Assembly (NCBI GenBank): GCA_022571615.1
Contig: JACZXM010000150.1
Span: 1 to 7,081, forward strand
From: Acidobacteriota bacterium
GTDB taxonomy: Bacteria; Acidobacteriota; UBA890; WLXD01
Direction of reading: 5' to 3'
Length of the DNA stretch: 7,081 nt
Below the pieces are notes generated by a model, which saw nothing but the letters and a program-made list of their open reading frames with translations, was not told the DNA's origin and did not search any database. The translations under genes were made by a program, and so were the position numbers. Of this stretch, positions 5,788-7,081 are shown one piece after another (within the stretch, counting starts at the first letter, position 1; every line of letters starts with the position of its first letter).

Positions 5788-7081
5788 ACTCTGTGCGGAC
5801 CCTTACCGTCCGCCGATTGCCTTCCCAGCAGATTGCCGCCCGGTACTCGGACGCGATCCCCAGCTCCGCAAAGCGCCAGTGGGACGGATGATCGTCTGCC
5901 AACTCGGTCCATACCAGGGTCGGCTCATGGTTCTCGAAATCGATCTGGAAACGGCTCGGCGCAAACCGCAGACCAACCCCGACCGCCTTCAAGTAGGCTT
6001 CCTTGAGCACCCAGGTACGGTAGAAACCGCGCCGCTGTTCGGATTCCGGGAGACCACTCAGCCAACGATGCTCGGGCTCCGAGAAATAGCGACGCGCCAG
6101 GCGGACAAACGGCCGGTCGCGCATCTGGTACTCGATGTCCACACCGATGCGGGCGTGCGGTCCGACCGCGACCAGCGCCAGGCTGCCGGAATGGGTCAGG
6201 TTGAAGCCCAGCTCCGGGCTCTCGTCCAACTCCGGTTTGCCGTTGGGTCCGTAGAGGAACTTGATCGTGCCCGCATCTTGCCGCAGATAGCTCGACAGGA
6301 TGCGGCGCAGCGCCGCCTGCGCGGCGACGAACAGTGGGTTGGTGGATGGCGTGCCGCTCGGCGGTGGCGGCGTTCCCAAGTCTGGATCCGTTGCGGTTTG
6401 CTCGACCGTGGGCTGCGAACCCAGGTTGGGCTGCGAATCATCCGGCGGGGCGAGCACGCCAAGAGGCGGTTGTTCGGTGTTGCCGGCCTTGTCGGTGGCC
6501 AGCGCGAGGAATTCGTAGGTGCGACCCGGTTGGCCTTGGTAGACGGCCGAGGTTTCGGTCGACTGCCGCTGCCAGATCATAAAGTCGCCACCGTCTTCCG
6601 CTACATAAACGGTGACGTGCTTGACGCCCGACCCGCCGTTATCGTCCGTGGCGGTCCAACGCACCTCGAAGTTCGATCCGCCGGCCACCAGCGCTGTGGC
6701 AGTTAGGATGGTCGTCGGAGCGACGGCGTCGATCGTGTTGACAATCGGGGCCGCGTCTTGCGGGGGGGCCGTGTCCAACAGCACACGAGCATTGGCTTGG
6801 ATCTCGTCACCGGTCGACACAGTCTTGTCAGTGAGGACGGAATAGGTCACAAACCCATTGCCCGTACCGCTGACCGTGTTGGGCGGCAGCAAACCGCGGT
6901 CGGGGTCCGAGATCAACTGGCCTGTGTTTGGATCGATGGCTTGCAATAACCAGGTGGCGGTGCTGCTTCCCACGTCGATGCCGGCGATGACCCGCAGGAT
7001 GAAGCCTTTGCTGGCGGTGAAGTCAAAGTCGCCCTGGAAATTGGCCCGGTGGGCGGGGACGTGGACTTGGATGTCACCGAC
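5786..7081 (-). CDS. Exoprotein Ig-like repeats fused to Sfp-type 4'-phosphopantetheinyl transferase (5' end outside window)
   Basis: One frame stays open from the right edge to a TGA at 5786-5788, giving 431 visible residues. Residues 1-116 match a domain of large secreted proteins (ANFQGDFDFTASKGFILRV, AIDPNTGQLISDP, GLLPPN, GDEIQANARVLLDTAPP). About 120-210 form an Ig/fibronectin-like domain (FEVRWTATDDNGGSGVKHV, YEFLALATDKAGNTEQPP). After a Pro/Thr-rich linker (about 213-249), residues 250-431 are a phosphopantetheinyl transferase, which moves 4'-phosphopantetheine from CoA to carrier proteins. Visible are FVAAQAALRRIL, FNLTHSG (293-299), GVDIE (Mg ligands D315 and E317) and WVLKEAYLKA (357-366, third acidic residue E361). 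The usual first 45 or so residues of the transferase are absent; the match begins at FVAAQAALRR. No carrier protein or synthase gene is in the window. Joining a secreted module to a cytoplasmic enzyme is odd: it may be a genuine fusion, a deletion product or an assembly chimera. Confidence 0.8.
   Translation of the reverse strand, partial: VGDIQVHVPAHRANFQGDFDFTASKGFILRVIAGIDVGSSTATWLLQAIDPNTGQLISDPDRGLLPPNTVSGTGNGFVTYSVLTDKTVSTGDEIQANARVLLDTAPPQDAAPIVNTIDAVAPTTILTATALVAGGSNFEVRWTATDDNGGSGVKHVTVYVAEDGGDFMIWQRQSTETSAVYQGQPGRTYEFLALATDKAGNTEQPPLGVLAPPDDSQPNLGSQPTVEQTATDPDLGTPPPPSGTPSTNPLFVAAQAALRRILSSYLRQDAGTIKFLYGPNGKPELDESPELGFNLTHSGSLALVAVGPHARIGVDIEYQMRDRPFVRLARRYFSEPEHRWLSGLPESEQRRGFYRTWVLKEAYLKAVGVGLRFAPSRFQIDFENHEPTLVWTELADDHPSHWRFAELGIASEYRAAICWEGNRRTVRVRTE

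Noticed and set aside
5636..6706. 356-codon forward open frame antisense to the transferase fusion
   Set aside because: It is composition-driven with no motif, and the minus strand carries all recognisable protein families here.

Overview
This is a 7.1 kb, GC-rich (well above 60% by eye), gene-dense bacterial chromosomal window with nine protein-coding regions. Two of them run off the ends. I see no RNA genes, insertion sequences, CRISPR arrays or origins. The protein set (three-helix DUF1499 protein, stand-alone FIST protein, two sulfotransferase-fold proteins, TVP38/DedA-type membrane protein, Sfp-type phosphopantetheinyl transferase) suggests a poorly characterised proteobacterium, perhaps a gammaproteobacterium. 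The extracellular Ig-like segment at the right end resembles exoproteins common in Planctomycetes and similar environmental lineages, so the taxonomic guess is only moderate.

Layout, left to right: (1) the end of a sulfotransferase gene (+, 1-286); (2) a DUF1499 membrane protein (+, 385-1119); (3) a FIST-domain sensor protein (-, 1132-2328), convergent with the previous gene; (4) a short P-loop sulfotransferase-like protein (+, 2465-3097), divergent from FIST, with an extended -10 promoter candidate between them; (5) a TVP38/VTT membrane protein (-, 3145-3711); (6) an exported protein joining a TPR-like N-terminal segment to an intradiol-dioxygenase-like domain (+, 3878-4657); (7) a HAD-superfamily phosphatase (+, 4718-5479); (8) a short DUF4345-like membrane ORF (-, 5422-5694) whose N-terminus looks lost and whose 3' end overlaps the HAD gene; (9) an open reading frame (-, 5786-7081, 5' end outside the window) that joins secreted Ig/fibronectin-like repeats in frame to a phosphopantetheinyl transferase.

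The strands alternate almost gene by gene, so this is not one long operon. The only plausible co-transcribed pairs are (6)-(7) and (9)-(8). No common pathway links the genes. Two observations deserve most attention. The first is the exoprotein-phosphopantetheinyl transferase fusion, in which the transferase has lost its N-terminal part and has no obvious start of its own. The second is the exported intradiol-dioxygenase-like protein, in which one of the four expected iron ligands (a tyrosine) appears to be a histidine.
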